From assembly GCF_030013905.1 (NCBI RefSeq), contig NZ_CP124862.1:868001-932000 (forward strand): a stretch of 64,000 nt of DNA, given 5' to 3'. Below, in pieces: positions 1-9,258 of the stretch. The notes beneath the pieces were generated by a model. It saw nothing but the letters and a program-made list of their open reading frames with translations, searched no databases and was not told the origin of the DNA. Numbering within the stretch: position 1 is the stretch's first letter; every line of letters begins with the position of its first letter. Position numbers and translations under genes: made by a program. This stretch comes from Petroclostridium sp. X23. Its GTDB lineage: Bacteria > Bacillota > Clostridia > SK-Y3.

Positions 1-40
1 TCACCTCATCATCTACAACCAAGACTTTTTCACTCACCAT
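1..40 (-). CDS. Response regulator, N-terminal start only (cut by window edge)
   Basis: Reading leftwards, the first codons encode MVSEKVLVVDDEV, the classic first beta strand of a CheY-like receiver domain with its paired acidic residues (DD). The start ATG at 40-38 is preceded by GGAGG with good spacing (GGAGGTAGTAATG), so the start is secure. The rest lies outside the window, so the output domain cannot be seen. It lies 66 bp downstream of the HMA gene on the same strand and probably shares its transcript. An OmpR-type regulator is a natural guess, because direct-repeat boxes typical of that family occur in the window, but that is inference. Confidence 0.8.
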   Translation of the reverse strand, partial: MVSEKVLVVDDEV

Positions 41-106
41 TACTACCTCCTATATGCGTGATACTGTTTAATTATATCTGCTTATCTTATATTCATCAAT
101 CTATAT

Positions 107-322
107 TTATACCTTCCCTGTTAATATAGCCTTGTTAACAATTTCAGTAATTTTTTCTCTGTCAATATTTTCATCACTATACACTATTTTTATTTCTTTC
201 TTTTCCAAATTGATATCAAGCTCTTGTATACCATTCATTCGGCTAAGTGCTTTTGCAACATTTAAAACACATTTATGGCATAGCATATTACTTTGTTTTA
301 ATCTTACCGTATGAGTTTTCAT
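107..322 (-). CDS. Heavy-metal-associated (HMA) domain protein
   Basis: A 71-residue protein with one ferredoxin-like HMA fold and a metal-binding CxxC (MLCHKC, residues 14-18). HMA proteins carry Cu(I) or other soft metals between partners in the cytosol. The motif differs from the usual GMxCxxC, with Leu-Cys-His-Lys-Cys instead. The gene follows csoR on the same strand and precedes a response regulator, so it could be a chaperone or metal donor tied to that signalling system. Assignment to the HMA superfamily is firm; the metal and the partner are inferred from the copZ-copA-csoR neighbourhood. Confidence 0.8.
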   Translation of the reverse strand: MKTHTVRLKQSNMLCHKCVLNVAKALSRMNGIQELDINLEKKEIKIVYSDENIDREKITEIVNKAILTGKV

Positions 323-340
323 ACCCTATTCCTTCTTTCT

Positions 341-379
341 AACAATACGCGCTAACAATACGCGCTAACAATACGCGGC
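341..379. repeat. Three tandem copies of a 13-bp unit
   Basis: The unit aacaatacgcgct occurs at 341-353 and 354-366, with a third slightly altered copy at 367-379. It lies between the HMA gene and csoR. The array could arise by replication slippage; no function is evident. Confidence 0.85.
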
Positions 380-380
380 T

Positions 381-420
381 TATAATAACGGAAGTAATTG
401 CGTAAGCAATTACAACACAC
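381..420. repeat. Dispersed 40-bp repeat with internal hairpin, copy 1
   Basis: This 40-bp block matches 62144-62183 at 36 of 40 positions in the same orientation. Its centre is a perfect hairpin, gtaattgc (394-401), loop gtaa, gcaattac (406-413). The rest of the csoR-HMA gap, up to 535, holds a small inverted repeat (ccacctatagaggtg, about 477-491) and no recognisable gene. Confidence 0.75.
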
Positions 421-535
421 CATTTCAACGATGCGAGAGATATGCTCACCGCCTGGAAAGTGTAATTGGAACCCGCCACCTATAGAGGTGAGGGACATCT
501 TATCGCCTCGTTATAACTTCAATAATATATGGAGT

Positions 536-799
536 TTACTTTGCATACTTATCGATTATCTCAATAATCTCATCTATCTTTTCATCCCCATGTCCTTCTT
601 CAAAAGCGTGCTTCACACAACTCTTAATATGTTTGTCTATAATTTTGAGATTCGCTTTTTTTAATAATGCTTGAATAGCTAAAATTTGCTTTGATACATC
701 TACACAATATCTGTCATTTTCGACCATCTTTATAACTGCTTCTAGCTGCCCCTTGGATGTCTTTAACAAATTGAGTACCTGCTTATCCGTATTTTGCAT
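536..799 (-). CDS. csoR: Copper-sensing repressor CsoR
   Basis: An 87-residue all-helical DUF156 regulator. The Cu(I)-binding set of the CsoR family is present: Cys in RYCVDV, His in KHIKS and Cys four residues later (HIKSC), spaced as in known copper sensors. Apo-CsoR normally represses copper efflux genes, and Cu(I) releases it. ATG at 799 is chosen over the in-frame GTG at 808 because the Shine-Dalgarno AAAAGGGTGAG overlaps that GTG. The gene follows copA and copZ on the same strand, the usual copA-copZ-csoR arrangement. Its likely target is the palindrome at 3686-3705 upstream of copA, giving autoregulation through the shared operon. Confidence 0.92.
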   Translation of the reverse strand: MQNTDKQVLNLLKTSKGQLEAVIKMVENDRYCVDVSKQILAIQALLKKANLKIIDKHIKSCVKHAFEEGHGDEKIDEIIEIIDKYAK

Positions 800-888
800 G
801 CTACTCACCCTTTTCTATGCAAATTTACATTAATATCTGCAACACCTATATATTTTAAAAGGACTGACTCAAAGTCAGCCCCTCTACA

Positions 889-1101
889 TTATCCTTCGAT
901 TTTTACTACTTCATATCCGGCATCATCAATGGCAGATTTGAATTTTTCATCTTCAACCTCATGGGCTAATTCTACTGTGGCAAACTTTTTCTGCAAATCA
1001 ACTGAAACCGCCTTCACTCCGCATATTTCCTTTAACGCCTCCTCCACATGCCCTACACAGTGGCCGCAGCTCATTCCCTCAATATAAATTGTCTTTGTCA
1101 C
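889..1101 (-). CDS. copZ: Copper chaperone CopZ
   Basis: A 70-residue single HMA domain with the Cu(I)-binding motif GMSCGHC near the N-terminus, the hallmark of CopZ-type chaperones that hand Cu(I) to the N-terminal domains of CopA. The start is GTG at 1101, with AAAGGATG seven bases upstream. It lies between copA (100 bp upstream) and csoR (about 90 bp downstream), all on the minus strand. An imperfect hairpin in the copA-copZ gap could set the relative mRNA level. Function follows from family and context and is well supported. Confidence 0.93.
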   Translation of the reverse strand: MTKTIYIEGMSCGHCVGHVEEALKEICGVKAVSVDLQKKFATVELAHEVEDEKFKSAIDDAGYEVVKIEG

Positions 1102-1148
1102 TCAAATCATCCTTTCTTATATTATAATTTGTGGTTCATCCACTTCCA

Positions 1149-1182
1149 GAGGCTTGCAGAAGATTCACCTGCTGTAAGCCTC
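1149..1182. other. Intercistronic hairpin between copA and copZ
   Basis: The arms gaggcttgcag (1149-1159) and ctgtaagcctc (1172-1182) pair over 11 bp with one mismatch. No T-run follows on the minus strand, so this is more likely an mRNA-stability or processing hairpin than a terminator. Confidence 0.55.
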
Positions 1183-1201
1183 CAGTTGTGAATACCATAT
1201 A

Positions 1202-3661
1202 TTAATGCAAAGGCTTAAATCTTTTAAGCCTTAAAGCATTCGTCAATACGGACACCGAACTAAATGCCATGGCACCAGCCGCTATGATGGGGTTCAATAA
1301 TGGACCTCCAAGTAAATATAATAATCCCGCTGCCACAGGAATACCGGCAGTATTATAGGCAAATGCCCAGAATAAATTTTGCTTGATATTTCTTATAGTC
1401 TTTTTACTTAACTGCAATGCTGTCGGTACATCCATCAAGTCACTTCTCATTAATACGATGTCTGCTGACTCCATTGCCACATCAGTTCCGGAACCAATAG
1501 CAATTCCTATGTCTGCTTGTGCTAGAGCTGGTGCGTCATTGATACCATCCCCTACCATGGCAACCTTCAAGCCTTCTAGTTGAAGCTTTTTTACTTCATT
1601 TGCCTTATCCTGAGGCAGTACCTCTGCAAGTACTCTGTCAATTCCTACCTGTTTGGCAATAGCTTCTGCCGTCCTTCGATTATCCCCTGTAATCATTGCA
1701 ACTTCTATGCCCATCTTATGCAGTACTTCTATTGCTCTTTTACTGCTTGGCTTCATAACATCCGCTACTGCGATAATACCTGCCAGTTTATCTTCAATAG
1801 CAATAAACATCGGAGTCTTACCTTCTTCTGCCAGCTTATCAGATTCTTTTTGCAACGTAATTTCAATCTTTCTATCATCCATTAACTTCTTGTTTCCAAG
1901 AAGCATCTGCTTTCCTTGAATCTTTACTTCTATACCATGTCCCGGTATTGCTTCAAAATGTTCTAGGTTTAAAAACTCTAAATTCAGTTCATTTGCTCTG
2001 TTAACAATTGCTTCTCCCAGCGGGTGTTCCGATCCTTTTTCAGCTGACGCAGATAACTGCAGCAGTTCTGTTTCATTAACAGTGCCAACCGTGACAATAT
2101 CCGTCACCTTCGGCTTCCCTTCGGTAATAGTACCGGTTTTATCAAACACAATCGTCTGAATCTTATGCGCTGTTTCCAATGCTTCTCCACCTTTTATCAA
2201 TACCCCATGTTCAGCACCTTTACCAGTTCCAACCATAATGGCAGTAGGTGTTGCTAAGCCTAGGGCACAAGGGCACGCAATAACTAGTATAGCGATAAAT
2301 ATAGTAAGTGAGAAAATTACCGACATTCCCGATAAATACCATGCCACCCCTGCTATGATTCCAATTGCGATAACTACCGGTACAAAGTACCCGGAGATGA
2401 TATCTGCCATCTTCGCTATAGGCGCTTTGGAGCCTTGTGCATCTTCTACCAGCTTAATAATTTGTGATAACGCCGTATCTTTTCCTACTTTTGTAGCTTT
2501 GAATTTAATTGTTCCGTTTTTATTTATACTTGCACCAATGACCTTGCTGCCCGGATTCTTTTCAACGGGAATACTTTCACCTGTGAGCATAGATTCGTCC
2601 ACTGAAGTTCTACCCTCTACTACTTCTCCATCCACAGGAATCTTTTCACCCGGTTTTACAAGAATAATATCTCCAACTTCTACTTCCTCTATAGGAATGA
2701 CAACTTCTTTTCCATCATGAATAACCACGGCTGTTTTTGGTGCTAATCCCATCAGTTTCTTAATAGCTTCAGATGTCTTGCCTTTTGTAACTGCTTCCAG
2801 ATATTTACCAAGCATGATTAAAGCAATAATAACTCCTGCTGTTTCAAAATACAAATCATTTGCATATTCTATATTGCCTTGTATAATTTGATATATTGCA
2901 TAAATACCGTATAAAAAGGCAGCACCCGTTCCCATGGCTATGAGTGAATCCATATTGGGTTCTCGGCGTATGAGTCTGCTAAAACCAACAGTATAAAACT
3001 TATACCCTGCTATTACAACCGGGATTGCCAATATCAACTGTATCATACCAAAATTAATTGGATGCATTTCCGGCATAATGATCCCGGGTAATGGAAGTTT
3101 CAACATATGTCCCATTGCAATATATAGAAGAGGAACTGTAAATATTGCCGATACCCAAAATCTTACCCAAAGAGACTTCATTTCTTTTTCTCTGCGTTCT
3201 CTTTCCTGGTCTACCTGCTCACCCGCTTCTATTTCCAGCGCCTTATATCCCGCCTTAGCAATGGCGTCTTTAATTTCTGATATTCTCGTCTTTGAGGTAT
3301 CATATACCACCTTTGCTTTTTCCGTTGCAAAGTTGACATTTACTTCAGGTACGCCAGGTAACTTCTTTATGGATTTTTCGATTGCATTTGCGCAGGACGC
3401 ACATGTCATGCCTGAAATAGGAATAATAATTTCCCTAATATTTTGATTTTGCTCTTCTTGAGCACTATACCCGGCCTTTTTTACTGCCTCTTTAATACTA
3501 TCAATATTGGTCTTGCTTTCATCATATTCTACCGAAAGCTTCTCTGTAGCAAAGTTTACATTGGCTGCTTGAACACCTAGTACTTTACTAACACTTCTCT
3601 CAACTGCCTTTGCACACGATGCACATGTCATACCTGTGATACTAAACATTTGTTTTTCCAT
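1202..3661 (-). CDS. copA: Copper-exporting P1B-type ATPase CopA
   Basis: An 819-residue P1B-1 ATPase. Two HMA domains lie at the N-terminus (CASC at residues 13-16 and 87-90), followed by membrane helices, a CPC translocation motif ([11 protein letters not shown]), the phosphorylation loop DKTGTITEG, the SEHPLGEA nucleotide-binding motif and the hinge [11 protein letters not shown] together with MxxSS-type residues in the last helices (AMAFSSVSV) marks Cu(I) export. Length is normal. The ATG at 3661 follows AAGGTGGTG. Transcription starts from a strong extended -10 promoter overlapped downstream by a CsoR-like operator. copZ and csoR follow. Confidence 0.96.
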   Translation of the reverse strand: MEKQMFSITGMTCASCAKAVERSVSKVLGVQAANVNFATEKLSVEYDESKTNIDSIKEAVKKAGYSAQEEQNQNIREIIIPISGMTCASCANAIEKSIKKLPGVPEVNVNFATEKAKVVYDTSKTRISEIKDAIAKAGYKALEIEAGEQVDQERERREKEMKSLWVRFWVSAIFTVPLLYIAMGHMLKLPLPGIIMPEMHPINFGMIQLILAIPVVIAGYKFYTVGFSRLIRREPNMDSLIAMGTGAAFLYGIYAIYQIIQGNIEYANDLYFETAGVIIALIMLGKYLEAVTKGKTSEAIKKLMGLAPKTAVVIHDGKEVVIPIEEVEVGDIILVKPGEKIPVDGEVVEGRTSVDESMLTGESIPVEKNPGSKVIGASINKNGTIKFKATKVGKDTALSQIIKLVEDAQGSKAPIAKMADIISGYFVPVVIAIGIIAGVAWYLSGMSVIFSLTIFIAILVIACPCALGLATPTAIMVGTGKGAEHGVLIKGGEALETAHKIQTIVFDKTGTITEGKPKVTDIVTVGTVNETELLQLSASAEKGSEHPLGEAIVNRANELNLEFLNLEHFEAIPGHGIEVKIQGKQMLLGNKKLMDDRKIEITLQKESDKLAEEGKTPMFIAIEDKLAGIIAVADVMKPSSKRAIEVLHKMGIEVAMITGDNRRTAEAIAKQVGIDRVLAEVLPQDKANEVKKLQLEGLKVAMVGDGINDAPALAQADIGIAIGSGTDVAMESADIVLMRSDLMDVPTALQLSKKTIRNIKQNLFWAFAYNTAGIPVAAGLLYLLGGPLLNPIIAAGAMAFSSVSVLTNALRLKRFKPLH

Positions 3662-3685
3662 AAATCACACCACCTTTATACTATT

Positions 3686-3705
3686 CCCACCCCACATGGG
3701 GTGGG
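3686..3705. promoter_or_regulatory. CsoR-type operator of copA
   Basis: A perfect inverted repeat: cccacccca (3686-3694), two-base centre, tggggtggg (3697-3705). GC-rich palindromes of this kind are known CsoR operators. It lies just downstream of the copA -10 element, covering the expected transcription start, so a bound repressor would block initiation. Confidence 0.8.
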
Positions 3706-3717
3706 GTTATGCCTTGT

Positions 3718-3745
3718 ATTGTATCATACTATTCCGATATGTCAA
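3718..3745 (-). promoter_or_regulatory. copA promoter (sigma-A type, extended -10)
   Basis: On the minus strand, TTGACA (3745-3740) is followed after 16 bp by TACAAT (3723-3718), preceded by TG one base upstream (TGATACAAT). This is a near-consensus housekeeping promoter with the CsoR-like palindrome starting 13 bp downstream. Confidence 0.8.
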
Positions 3746-3774
3746 GTATATATTAAATTTTATTATTATTTATT

Positions 3775-4395
3775 CTATTTAGTATTAATAATAGTAATTT
3801 TCTTTACTATATCAAGCATAAGATCTGTAACCTGAATTCTTGAAAAACCTGCTTTTAGAATATTGTCTACTGTTCTCCTATTGATGTTGGCACCATATGT
3901 GCCAACTACAAGCGGATTGAATATGTCCATGAGTATTCCTAATATTTCTTTCTCACTTCTCACATGCTCAAGCATAATTATCTTTCCGTTATTTTTGCAT
4001 ACTCTTCTGACTTCTCGTAATCCTCTAATTGGATCAGGTACGGAACAGAAAACGCAAGTAGTGAAAACAGTGTCAAATGTATTGTCCTCGAAGTCCATAC
4101 TTTGAGCATCCATTTGCATCAGTTCAATTTTTTTACCCAATTTGTCAGCTTTTTGCCTAGCTTTATCCAACATCTTACTGCTAAAATCGATTGCCGTTAT
4201 ATTTGCATTATCTGGATAGTATTCAATGTTTTTTCCGGTTCCTACCCCTACTTCAAGTATCTTTCCGGATAATTCTTCGAAAATTTCTTCCCGCCACAGT
4301 TTCATTTTTGCACTATCCATTAATTTTTCCATGAAATCATATATTCCAGACACACGATCGTAACGCTTCTGGATTTTCTCTGTTAACACATCCAT
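3775..4395 (-). CDS. Class I SAM-dependent methyltransferase
   Basis: About 206 residues with a Rossmann-fold methyltransferase core: motif I ILEVGVGTGKN, an acidic residue ending strand 2 (AIDFS), and motif LMQMDAQ. The sequence resembles UbiE/PhcA-like enzymes; the substrate is unknown. The start is taken at MDVLTEK (4395), because GAGGAGGG sits at ideal distance; an upstream in-frame start at 4440 would overlap the -10 element. The promoter carries five 11-bp-phased direct repeats (4451-4500), so the gene looks controlled by a response regulator independently of copA. Downstream of it, copA starts from its own promoter. Confidence 0.8.
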   Translation of the reverse strand: MDVLTEKIQKRYDRVSGIYDFMEKLMDSAKMKLWREEIFEELSGKILEVGVGTGKNIEYYPDNANITAIDFSSKMLDKARQKADKLGKKIELMQMDAQSMDFEDNTFDTVFTTCVFCSVPDPIRGLREVRRVCKNNGKIIMLEHVRSEKEILGILMDIFNPLVVGTYGANINRRTVDNILKAGFSRIQVTDLMLDIVKKITIINTK

Positions 4396-4435
4396 CTCTA
4401 TCCCTCCTCTCATTATCTTTACTTTTATTATTTTT

Positions 4436-4500
4436 ATCATACCGCTGAATTATGAAGATGTTGTGTAAAAAATGTGAAGATCTTGTGAAGATGCTTGTAA
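4436..4500 (-). promoter_or_regulatory. Methyltransferase promoter with 11-bp-phased direct repeats
   Basis: On the minus strand, TTACAA, TTCACA, TTCACA, TACACA and TTCATA lie at 4500-4495, 4489-4484, 4478-4473, 4467-4462 and 4456-4451, exactly 11 bp apart. Nine bases then lead to the -10 hexamer TATGAT (4441-4436). Eleven-bp-phased TTHACA-like hexamers are the form of PhoP/OmpR-family response-regulator sites. Confidence 0.7.
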
Positions 4501-4506
4501 ACTGAC

Positions 4507-4541
4507 AAAAAAACAGGCCTATTCAGATCTGGCCTGTTTTT
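4507..4541. terminator. Bidirectional rho-independent terminator
   Basis: The arms AAAACAGGCC and GGCCTGTTTT close on an 11-nt loop, with an A-run on the left and a T-run on the right, so it works in both directions. It ends the MCP transcript read on the minus strand and separates it from the methyltransferase promoter. Confidence 0.85.
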
Positions 4542-4553
4542 ATATGTTTCATT

Positions 4554-6242
4554 TTATTGAAGCTTGAATTCACTTACTAACCCGTTTAATTGTTCCGCCG
4601 ACTCATTTAGGAATGAGGCAGTAGTACTTAATCCTTCAATTATATCCGTTTGGGTAGATATACTTGCCGCCACTTCCTGCGTCGCTGCTGTTATTGCAGT
4701 ATTGCTACCATTTATGGCTTTCATTGCTGCAGATAGTTTCTCGTTTGACATACTCTGTTCCTCGATGCTTGCCGCAATACTTTGTATCCTTTCATTGATA
4801 TTGCTTACCCCCTCTATAATATGCTGAAGCTGCGCATACATGCTTTCAACCATCTTATTACCTTGCCTTATATTTCCTCCAACATCTATTGTTGCTTGCC
4901 TTGTATTATGGACCAAGTCCTGTATGTTTTTAATGATATTCTCAATAGTCTTCGCAGACTGATTATTGCTTTCGGCAAGTTTTCGGATTTCTTCAGCTAC
5001 TACACCAAAACCCTTGCCATGCTCTCCCGCTCTTGCTGCCTCAATAGCTGCATTTAATGCAAGCAAGTTGGTTTGGTCTGTAATGGACTTTATTGTATCA
5101 ATGATTTCACCTATTTCTCCTGCTTCATGTCCGAGCTTTTCTGCAATTCTAATTGTGTTTGATGAAATTTCTTCAGTCTTTTCCATTTCAAGTTTTATAT
5201 CTAACGTCAATTTCCCGCTCGCTTGTGCAAGCTTATTAATATTATCCGCCTCAAGGCTAACCTGCCGTGCATCGGCTGCAGAAGCTTGGGAAGCCTGCGC
5301 AATTTCTGATATATTGGCAGTGACGTCATTGATTGAGGCATTTATTTTTTGAGTATCCTCCGCTACTCTATCCATGTGGGCATTGATCATAGAGATACCG
5401 CGAGTAGTTTTTATCCCCCCATCATTTAATTGCTCTGAACCCTGTAATACAGCAGATGAATTCTTTTTTATATATAAGACCATATTCTCCATGCTATCCA
5501 TAAAATTGTTAAAGGACTGTGCCATTTTTGCTAATTCATCTTTTGATTTGACATTGATTCGCCTTGTCAGATCACCCTGACCTTTCTCCAAGTCTTTAAA
5601 TATTTCAAGGAAATTATTTATTGGCTTGGTAATACTGCCAGCAAGCATAATGGCTATAAGGAGTGCTATAATTATTATTATAGCCGCCAAAGCGATGCCT
5701 GTGTTCTGGTTCATTGACATATGCATCTGTATGGTCATTAAGTCTTTATCCATGGAAGTTTCCGTTTTCTTTTGAATTTCATCAAGCTTTATATATATAC
5801 TGTCAACCATTTCATCAAATTCAGCCATCATTTTATTTCCTTCTTCATGGCCATTTTTTATGTATATATCCGCCATTTCTTTGCCATAGCTATACAGCTT
5901 ATCAATCTGAATATTTAATTGCTCCAGTTCAGACTTATATTCTGGATTAAGGCTGGCAAACTCCTCAGAATTCTTTTTATAAAGAACATAATACTCTTCA
6001 GTTTCTTTTAAGTGTGCAGTATTCTTTGATGCACTTACATCAGTCAAATACTGGCTTACCTGCACAATATTATTCTTCATTTGGCTTGCATACTTAAAGC
6101 TTGCAATAGTTTTTTCCCTTATATGCATGATATGCGTTTTACTATCGTTATATATGTACAGATTATAGATAGTGCTTATAATTATAACGACCAGTATTAT
6201 AGAAAACCCCATGATAAGTTTTTTTCGTATCGTGTTAAACAT
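4554..6242 (-). CDS. Methyl-accepting chemotaxis protein
   Basis: A 562-residue transmembrane receptor: TM1 at residues 8-30, a helical periplasmic four-helix-bundle type sensor at about 35-185, TM2 at about 185-205, a HAMP domain ([12 protein letters not shown] onward) and a cytoplasmic signalling coiled coil with the conserved hairpin tip ([19 protein letters not shown]). It would signal to CheA/CheW; the ligand is unknown. It is transcribed alone, with a terminator directly downstream. Copper-island location hints at, but does not show, a metal or redox stimulus. ATG at 6242 follows a purine-rich AAGGGGGCG. Confidence 0.93.
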   Translation of the reverse strand: MFNTIRKKLIMGFSIILVVIIISTIYNLYIYNDSKTHIMHIREKTIASFKYASQMKNNIVQVSQYLTDVSASKNTAHLKETEEYYVLYKKNSEEFASLNPEYKSELEQLNIQIDKLYSYGKEMADIYIKNGHEEGNKMMAEFDEMVDSIYIKLDEIQKKTETSMDKDLMTIQMHMSMNQNTGIALAAIIIIIALLIAIMLAGSITKPINNFLEIFKDLEKGQGDLTRRINVKSKDELAKMAQSFNNFMDSMENMVLYIKKNSSAVLQGSEQLNDGGIKTTRGISMINAHMDRVAEDTQKINASINDVTANISEIAQASQASAADARQVSLEADNINKLAQASGKLTLDIKLEMEKTEEISSNTIRIAEKLGHEAGEIGEIIDTIKSITDQTNLLALNAAIEAARAGEHGKGFGVVAEEIRKLAESNNQSAKTIENIIKNIQDLVHNTRQATIDVGGNIRQGNKMVESMYAQLQHIIEGVSNINERIQSIAASIEEQSMSNEKLSAAMKAINGSNTAITAATQEVAASISTQTDIIEGLSTTASFLNESAEQLNGLVSEFKLQ

Positions 6243-6443
6243 TCATACGCCCCCTTATTCTAAAAATAATAATAAATAATTTGATATATACTCGTTAACT
6301 CCTATATAATTTTTACCTATCTGGCAAGTATTTTGCTAATCTGTGATTAATATAGCATTTAATTATGTATGCATTATAAAGAAAATTTGAACATTTTCTG
6401 ATCAGATTACGACATATGCTACAGCGGAACTACTTGCAGAATC

Positions 6444-6493
6444 AAACAAAAACTAAGCCTGACAATCAAACACGTCAGGCTTAGTTTTTGTTT
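6444..6493. terminator. Strong hairpin terminator
   Basis: Twenty-bp perfect arms (6444-6463 and 6474-6493) with a 10-nt loop. The core ACTAAGCCTGAC/GTCAGGCTTAGT is flanked by an A-run and a T-run, so it can terminate both strands. It lies well upstream of the MCP gene. Confidence 0.85.
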
Positions 6494-6668
6494 AATTAAT
6501 ATAGTTTTAAGCTGATAGATTAAAACCTGTAACAAGAAGCCAGATGAATTTGTTTTTAGAAATAGATATTAAACTCAGTCATAAACTATTTCTTATCTAA
6601 TAATTGTCGCTACTAAGCTCCCATTTATCTTACTTTTTACCCTCACCCATACACTTTACTTTTCCCTT
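6444..6668 (-). ncRNA. Candidate small RNA under a response-regulator-type promoter
   Basis: A promoter-like element (6676-6707) points left, and about 220 bp further a strong terminator hairpin (6444-6493) ends the unit. Between them I find no ORF with a ribosome binding site, only MGEGKK and MTEFNIYF-sized frames. The next gene, the MCP, starts beyond the terminator. The simplest reading is a small RNA of about 200-225 nt. The 5' end is inferred from the -10 position. A short regulatory peptide cannot be excluded. Confidence 0.45.
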
Positions 6669-6675
6669 GGATCTC

Positions 6676-6707
6676 ATAATACATTACAATTGTGAAGATG
6701 TTGTGAA
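6676..6707 (-). promoter_or_regulatory. Promoter with two 11-bp-phased TTCACA boxes
   Basis: On the minus strand, TTCACA (6707-6702), five bases, TTCACA (6696-6691), nine bases, then TATTAT (6681-6676). The geometry is identical to the elements at 4436-4500 and 22718-22760. Confidence 0.6.
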
Positions 6708-7095
6708 GAAATAAAAGTTTTTTAATCGATACATTATATGCCAAGTAATGATTATGTAATATTCTTAATAATTTTGTAATATTTAATGCGAATTGATGAA
6801 AACAGAAGATATATCTCAATAAACTAATATAATCATATTTACTATGTATGGACACATGGTATAAAAACATGGTAAACTGCTTACAATTCATAAAAACTTT
6901 ATTATTTTACTACTTTTCCTTTGTAACTTAATAATTCTATTTATATATTCTCATTTTATTCTATACTATTTCCCCCTCACAAATAGTGCTTTTATGGTTC
7001 TTTGTACTTTACTTTTAAATTTGATAGTATTTAAATAATACAATGATGTGTCTATTTAGTTTGATATTAGTTGTAAAATAGGGGGTATATAGAAA
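6708..7095. other. AT-rich intergenic region, no gene seen
   Basis: Very AT-rich spacer upstream of the M23 peptidase. Open frames here have no ribosome binding site and strongly biased composition. The peptidase promoter is probably in the last 90 bp (TACAAT at 7037-7042), but I could not pair it convincingly with a -35 box. Confidence 0.5.
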
Positions 7096-8517
7096 ATGTC
7101 TAAATTGTTAAGCAATTTAAATCATAAAATCATTCTGGCATTGGTATTGCTGACTTTTGCACTTATTGCATCAGTTGTTTCCGCATTCTATTCAGATAAT
7201 TCTGCCTACGCCATGAAAATAGACGATAAAGTAATAGGCATTGTAAAAGATAAAAACGAAGCATATAAGTTACTCGATGACATTAAAGACGATTTAAAAA
7301 ATCAATTAGATATGAAAATAAAAATTCCAGAAAAAATTTCTGAACAAAGAGTGTTTGTATCATCAAATGAACTGACACCTGTATATAAAGTAAAAGAAAA
7401 TATTAAGAAAAATATTAGTATTCAGGTGGAAGCGTATGCAATAACTGTGAATGGCAAAGACTTGCTGTTCTTGAAGGATGAACTGACTGCACAACAAGTT
7501 CTTAACATGTTAAAAAATGAATATCTGAAAAGTATGGATGACACAGAAATTAAAGAAATAGAATTTATAGAACAAATTAATATCATTAAGAAGGATACGT
7601 CTGCAAGCAATGTAATGGACCTGGAAAAGGCTTTAGAATTTATTCTCAAAGGTGAAAACGCTCCTGAAAAGTATACTGTTCTAGAAGGAGATACGATTTG
7701 GGATATTTCTATCCAAAAGAACATAAGCATTGATACTATAGAACGGCTGAATCCTGAAATTGATATAGACAAGCTTCAGATTGGACAGCAGCTTAACCTT
7801 TCTGCTCCCAAACCTTTTATCAACGTTCAAACAGTACAGATAAGTATTTCAGAAGAAAACATTCCATATAATGTAGCATATGAAGAAACAGATAAACTCT
7901 ATCTCGGAGAAAAAAGCATTAAAAAAAGCGGTAAAAACGGTAAAAAAAACATACAAGCTGAAATCACCAAAATAAACGGAATTTTGACTAACATGACTAT
8001 CATTAAGGAAGAAATTACTCAACAACCGGAAGATGAAGTCATCGTTAAAGGTATAAAGCAGAGACCCCGTACATCCGTGACTGTTTCCAGAAGTGGAGTT
8101 ACCCGCCCACAGACCAATGTGCCCGGTGGAAAATTCCTGTGGCCTACACCGGGTTATTATAATATTACATCTCCTTTTGGCAATCGCTGGCACCCGATAT
8201 TGAAAAAATATAAGATACATACCGGAATTGACACATCAGCACCCTCTGGAGCAGATGTCGTCGCAGCTAATGACGGCAAAGTGGTTGTATCGGAAACGCA
8301 TGCTGCCTATGGAAAACGTATTATCATTGATCATGGCGATGGATTTTCTACAATGTATGCACATAATAGCAGCTTGCTGGTAAAAGCAGGACAGGAAGTG
8401 AAAAAAGGACAGGTTATCGCCAAAGTTGGAAGTACAGGATGGTCTACCGGCCCTCATGCTCATTTTGAAATACTGGTAAAAGGTAAGCCTGTTGACCCTA
8501 TGTTTTATTTCCGATAA
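7096..8517 (+). CDS. M23 peptidoglycan endopeptidase with LysM and G5 domains
   Basis: A 473-residue exported or membrane-anchored cell-wall hydrolase. There is an N-terminal hydrophobic segment (about 12-32), a long helical region, one LysM domain (about 195-240, YTVLEGDTIWDISIQ), a G5-like domain (about 245-315) and a C-terminal M23 metallopeptidase (about 350-470). The zinc ligands are visible in HTGID and HAHFE. It would cleave peptide cross-links in peptidoglycan. Full-length and apparently monocistronic. AGGGGG lies 11 bp before the ATG. The organisation matches clostridial M23 enzymes linked to growth or sporulation; the exact role is not visible. Confidence 0.92.
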   Translation: MSKLLSNLNHKIILALVLLTFALIASVVSAFYSDNSAYAMKIDDKVIGIVKDKNEAYKLLDDIKDDLKNQLDMKIKIPEKISEQRVFVSSNELTPVYKVKENIKKNISIQVEAYAITVNGKDLLFLKDELTAQQVLNMLKNEYLKSMDDTEIKEIEFIEQINIIKKDTSASNVMDLEKALEFILKGENAPEKYTVLEGDTIWDISIQKNISIDTIERLNPEIDIDKLQIGQQLNLSAPKPFINVQTVQISISEENIPYNVAYEETDKLYLGEKSIKKSGKNGKKNIQAEITKINGILTNMTIIKEEITQQPEDEVIVKGIKQRPRTSVTVSRSGVTRPQTNVPGGKFLWPTPGYYNITSPFGNRWHPILKKYKIHTGIDTSAPSGADVVAANDGKVVVSETHAAYGKRIIIDHGDGFSTMYAHNSSLLVKAGQEVKKGQVIAKVGSTGWSTGPHAHFEILVKGKPVDPMFYFR

Positions 8518-8611
8518 TAATAGAAAACTTATTGATACTGATGACAATTTGAAATAAACTCTCGAAAGCAATTTATTAGAGTACTACCGCGATCTAAATA
8601 TTTTATACTTT

Positions 8612-8959
8612 TTATGCACCTGCCATTTTTCTGCATTCATCAGCACAAGTCCGGCAAACATTTGCACATTTTTGACAGTGATCATCTTTAAACATATCAC
8701 ATTCTGTCGCGCATTTATCACAAATAGCAGCACAAAGCTTGCAAAGATCTTTTGCATACTGCGCATCCATCGCCATGTATGCGGATGAAAGTTCACAAAT
8801 CTTAGCACATTCCAGAAGTATGCCAATGCAAGCTTTTCTTGCAGCTGCATCAGGCTCATTCAAACATGCCTTTAGACATTCAAAACACGCTTGAAAACAT
8901 TTGTTGCACGCATCTATACATGCCTGGTATTTGTCGGTTGTGTTAGTTACTACTCCCAT
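8612..8959 (-). CDS. Four-helix-bundle copper-storage protein (Csp/DUF326)
   Basis: A 115-residue protein with about 20 cysteines arranged as CxxxC along amphipathic helices (for example CIDACNKC, CFQACFEC, CKLCAAICDKC). This is the pattern of DUF326/Csp proteins, whose inward-facing Cys bind many Cu(I) ions. No signal peptide is visible, which fits cytosolic Csp3-type stores. ATG at 8959 follows AAAGGATG. It is divergent from the multicopper-oxidase-like gene at 9259 and near copZ-copA-csoR, so a role in buffering cellular copper is likely. No CsoR-like palindrome is evident upstream. Confidence 0.9.
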   Translation of the reverse strand: MGVVTNTTDKYQACIDACNKCFQACFECLKACLNEPDAAARKACIGILLECAKICELSSAYMAMDAQYAKDLCKLCAAICDKCATECDMFKDDHCQKCANVCRTCADECRKMAGA

Positions 8960-9258
8960 TTACAACATCCTTTCTTACTATAATTTCTTTAATCGCTTAC
9001 AAAACATAGTATCACCAAAACTTTTAATTTTATATTGAAAATATGATACATTTTCTTATAATCTTTATATACTTCTTGATTTATAATTATTGGAACATTT
9101 AGTGACAAGCTTTTATGCATTTATATAAGATCTAGAAAATAGTGTTTGACGCTGAAAAATCAATAAAGGTAACAACTCTGAATCTGAATTAATATATTAT
9201 ACTATCTAGTAACTTTATGTAACTATATTTTATCCATCATTTGAAAGGAGTAGTATAT
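8960..9258. other. Divergent intergenic region, csp and oxidase promoters
   Basis: About 300 bp of AT-rich DNA between two divergent copper-related genes. It must carry both promoters, but no convincing operator or consensus -35/-10 pair stands out, and no small ORF with a ribosome binding site was found. Confidence 0.45.

Noticed and set aside
341..379. CRISPR array
   Set aside because: The three 13-bp units are directly adjacent with no spacers and are too short for CRISPR repeats.
6643..6891. 82-codon open frame on the minus strand over the phased-box promoter
   Set aside because: It covers the promoter and repeats, has no ribosome binding site and has the composition of random AT-rich DNA.
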